Source: Malachius bipustulatus
Taxonomy: Eukaryota > Arthropoda > Insecta > Coleoptera > Melyridae
Length of the DNA stretch: 64,000 nucleotides
Assembly: GCA_910589415.1 (NCBI GenBank)
Contig: OU342637.1
Span: 32,146,162-32,210,161 of the forward strand
Direction of reading: 5' to 3'
Made by a program: the position numbers and the translations under genes. The notes under the pieces are model-generated. The model worked only from the letters and a program-made list of their open reading frames with translations, was not told the DNA's origin and ran no database searches. The number at the start of each line of letters is the position of its first letter. Position 1 is the stretch's first letter. This document shows, piece by piece, positions 61,001-64,000 of this stretch.

Positions 61001-62231
61001 GTCACGTTTTATTTCGTTTGTAGGGCATGGCTGGCAGAGAGGAAAAAAAATGACTAAACTCACGTGTGTCTTCTGAACTAATAATACACACTTACGTTCG
61101 TTGCATATGACCACGTACGAGATTCAATTTAATAACAATAAGCTATGAATCAGCTCCTAAATGGCGTGCTTTATAGACATAACAACACTTATGGGTGTTT
61201 AGCATTCATTCATTGTCTTTATTTGCTTCCGAAGTCCGGAGCTTCAAATACCTAAAGAGTGATGAGAATTGTAATTATTTACCTTTCTGCTCCTCTGTTT
61301 AATAAGTAAACACACGGTCCGATTTTGTGATATCGATGCGGTAATAATTTAAAAAGGAGTTTCTTCGATAAAAGATAAGAGGTGATGCTGAACGCAGCCT
61401 GTACCTTTAGTGGCGGCCATTTTGTGTGATGGCAAAATACTCTAGAAAATAAGTTTTCCATTATATGACAACTGGGAGTTTTTTTGACCAGTTGAGTTGA
61501 TGTTTGAGAAATTTTACATTTCTAAAAAAGCGAAAACTCTTGCTCCAGATCAGTGAAGCTAACCTCAATTACAATTAATTGATATCTATATGAATTAAAA
61601 GTTTTACTTGATCTTAAGATGGTCTATTAAAATCTATTAAAATAATATAATAGCCCATCACCATCACCAGCACCAGCACCAGCACCGCAGCATTTATCGA
61701 TCACCAACACCAACGACACCATCATCAAAGAAATAAAAAGTGTCTTCCCCAAGCGGTGTAGCTGTCTACTGTCTTCACCACGTCAATCACAGGGATGGGG
61801 AACATGAACGGGACCTTGTAGCCGGGATGTACCGCTTGATAGCTACAAGCAGGCTGCAGACGCTCGGAGGAAATATTTATTTAAAGGCATGTGTGTCCCG
61901 GTGTACCTGAATATTTAATACGACGAGGTATTTGTGTCCAAGTTACTTTATGTCGGTTGGGACAGTGGCAGAGGTGAGCTCTACACTGAAAGGACGATTG
62001 TAGGAAAGGAAGACTCGAGTTATTATGATCTTTCAAACCGAGTTTTCAGCAGAGTTATTGTAATTAATGTACTCCCCTTCGGGTTACTTCATTATCAGGT
62101 GACGAGTCTGCGATATCTTCCAAGAAATAAAATGTAAAAAAATTATATCGCCCACTTATTGAGTATCCTCTAAATTTGCTGTTTGAAAATCGAAAGAAAT
62201 TTTGATGATTTTCTCAATAGTTGATATAGTA
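58056..62231. other. Long gene-poor spacer
   Basis: A donor-like CAGAAATG|GTAAGA on the minus strand near 58245 may end a 5' untranslated exon. A hairpin ACTAAAGCG/CGCTTTAGT lies at about 58713-58754. The dispersed segment CTTTAGTGGCGGCCATTTT lies near 61397. A short CAC/CAG-rich run lies at 61657-61690. No coding gene is supported. Confidence 0.4.
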
Positions 62232-62263
62232 GACTGATGAGCTGAAAATACAGCGAAACAGTC
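62232..62263 (+). ncRNA. Hammerhead-like RNA motif with closed outer stem
   Basis: GACTG opens and CAGTC closes a 32-nt hairpin. Between them are ATGA, a perfect 4-bp stem GCTG/CAGC with loop AAAATA, and GAAA. Read as CTGATGA-stem-GAAA it is the exact hammerhead core. The outer strands pair with each other instead of forming separate stems I and III, so cleavage by this fold alone is not expected. Confidence 0.45.
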
Positions 62264-62329
62264 TTCACTTGCACCAGACCATCTGAGGTTGTGTTATCCG
62301 TCATGTATGGAGAATTTTTTCGGGGATAT

Positions 62330-64000
62330 TCTACAAATTTCGCTCATTTTATTGGCGCAATCAATTATTGTGAATAATTTTTTGACAACGATGAATTTTT
62401 ATCATTCCTGATCCTTTTTTTTTATAAAATTTTGAGAAAATTTGAGTAAATTAATTCATTTTTTACCGGTAGTCAGCCATTTTAAACATTTTTATATTTT
62501 TTTTGAACAACGGTTTTTCTGAAGATTTTTAGCAAATTCAGGGAAATTGTTGATTTTGAATGGAAAAATGTTGAGCAAAATTTGGGAAAGTTCGACAAGC
62601 TGCGCTCGAGTTATTAATGGCGCGGCAAATTTTGAGCATTTTTCATAGTTTATTATATCACTTTTTGATACAAGTTTGAGCAAATTTGGCATTTACGCTC
62701 GTTTTATTACTCGTAGCCGCCTATTTGGACAATTTTTGATATTTTTTTTTAATGAAATATTGAGCTAATTTGATAAAATCGACAAAATGAGTTTATTATT
62801 TATTATATGGGATGGGCCAATTTTGATATTTTTTGCATTTTTTAAAATACCATTTTGAGCAAATTCAAGAAAAGTCGGTCAATTGAGCTCATTTTATTAC
62901 TATAACAGCAGCCACCATTGATCATTTTCACTCATTAATAAAATTTTGTGCAAATTAGGGAACGTACGAATTTATTAATGCCGTGGCCAATTTTGAACAT
63001 TTTTGATAATTTTAAATCACTTTTTGAAAAAAAATTCGAGCCAATTTGACAATTACGCTCGTTTATTCTTCGTATCCGCCAATTTTAACAATTTATTTTA
63101 TAAAATATTGAGATAATTTTAATAAAATCAGCAAAATGAGTTTATTATGGGCCAATTTTGATATATTTTACTGACTTTTTAATAAAATTTTGAGCAAATT
63201 TATTGATAGCGGGGCCAATTTTGAGCATTTTTGATAATTCAAAATCACTTTTTGTTCAAAGTTTAAGCAAATTACGCTCGTTTTATATCTCGAATCCAAC
63301 AATTTAGTTTGGACAATTTTTGATAATAATTATATTTTATAAAATATTGAGCTAATTTTATAAAATCGGCAAAATGAGTTTATTATTTATTATGGGCCAA
63401 TTTTGATACTTTTGCTAATTTTTTAATAAAATTTTGAGCAATTTCGGGAAAGTTTGACAAACTATAGGTATATACGCTCAATTTATTAATAGAGCGGCCA
63501 ATTTTGAGCATTTTTGATAATTCAAAATCACTTTTTGATCAATGTTTGAACAAATTTGGTAAATTACGCTCGTTTTATATCTCAAATGAGTCAATTTGGA
63601 CAATTTTTGATAATAATATTTTATAAAATATTGAGCTAATTTTATAAAATCGGCAAAATGAGTATATTACGGGTCAATTTTGATATTTTTTTGCTAATTT
63701 TTCAATCAAATTTTGAGCAAATTCGGGAAATTTCGACAAACTGCGCTCAATTTATTAACTTCGCGGCCAATTTTGAGCATTTTTCACAATTTCATAGCAC
63801 TTTTTGATAAAAATTTGAGCAAATTTGGCAAATTACTCTCATTTTATTACCTACTTGTCACCAAAATGTGGACAATTATAGTTATTTTTGAATTTTTTTT
63901 TAGCAAATTCAGGTACACTTTTTTATTACTGGTAAAGCTTTGGACAATTTTTGATATATTTTTTTAAATTAAGTAAATTGAGCTCAATTTATTATTTATG
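62330..64000. repeat. AT-rich satellite running off the window
   Basis: The phrase GCGGCCAATTTTGAGCATTT and variants recur at about 62622, 62982, 63210, 63495 and 63762 (spacing 228-360), together with AAAATCGGCAAAATGAGT, TTACGCTCGTTTTAT and TTTTATAAAATATTGAGCTA. Units vary through internal deletions. The array continues past the right edge. Confidence 0.88.

Noticed and set aside
61934..62137. 67-codon plus-strand frame
   Set aside because: It has no family, splice or composition support.

Overview
The window is AT-rich nuclear DNA from an insect, most likely a holometabolous one and possibly a beetle. That call rests on the rough-type homeodomain gene, an HP1 gene, an hnRNP A gene of the Hrb87F/Hrb98DE type, GT-AG introns and dense insect-type transposons. 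No prokaryotic operons, tRNA, rRNA or CRISPR array were seen.

Five host genes can be supported. HINT1 (+, 10817-13680) is a histidine-triad nucleotide hydrolase whose first exon encodes a mitochondrial-type leader. rough (ro, +, 17620-26352) is a three-exon homeobox gene with a 7.6 kb first intron. An HP1 chromodomain/chromoshadow gene (-, 33056-33690) lies head to head with an hnRNP A/B gene (+, 36771-38941). An unrecognised, nearly intronless 303-315 residue protein lies at 56387-57334 (-). Exon coordinates were built by hand from splice signals, and the reading phases agree across every junction. Weaker candidates are a short exon at 7562-7686 (-) and an internally repetitive reading frame with an in-frame TAG at 45071-45631 (-).

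Most of the rest is mobile or repetitive DNA. By region: 1-6640 holds a BEL/Pao retrotransposon cut off by a palindromic minisatellite, then a 183-bp satellite; 7-10 kb is a GC-rich-ended MITE and plain spacer; 11.8-13.4 kb is a TTAA-flanked piggyBac-like element inside a HINT1 intron; 14-20 kb has diverged repeats and TA-flanked foldbacks; 21.8 kb has a 62-bp hAT-like miniature; 26.5-27.3 kb is a 240-bp satellite; 28.8-35 kb is a foldback cluster; 41.8-44.8 kb has a deleted P-like element and a foldback split by a non-LTR retrotransposon; 45.9-51.8 kb has a MITE, a solo-LTR-like block, a 2.1 kb hAT-like element with nested insertions and a 2.3 kb long-TIR element; 52.8-56.3 kb has small MITEs, one split by a 5'-truncated non-LTR element with an open reverse transcriptase frame; 62.3-64 kb is an AT-rich satellite running off the end.

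The genes do not form a pathway. HP1 and the hnRNP gene share a 3 kb divergent spacer containing an 855-bp near-perfect palindrome. The strongest unusual signals are precise target-site duplications defining miniature DNA transposons (P-like, hAT-like, piggyBac-like), a foldback family ending in TA-CAGGGTG, four dispersed hammerhead-like RNA motifs, and several insertions of one element into another.
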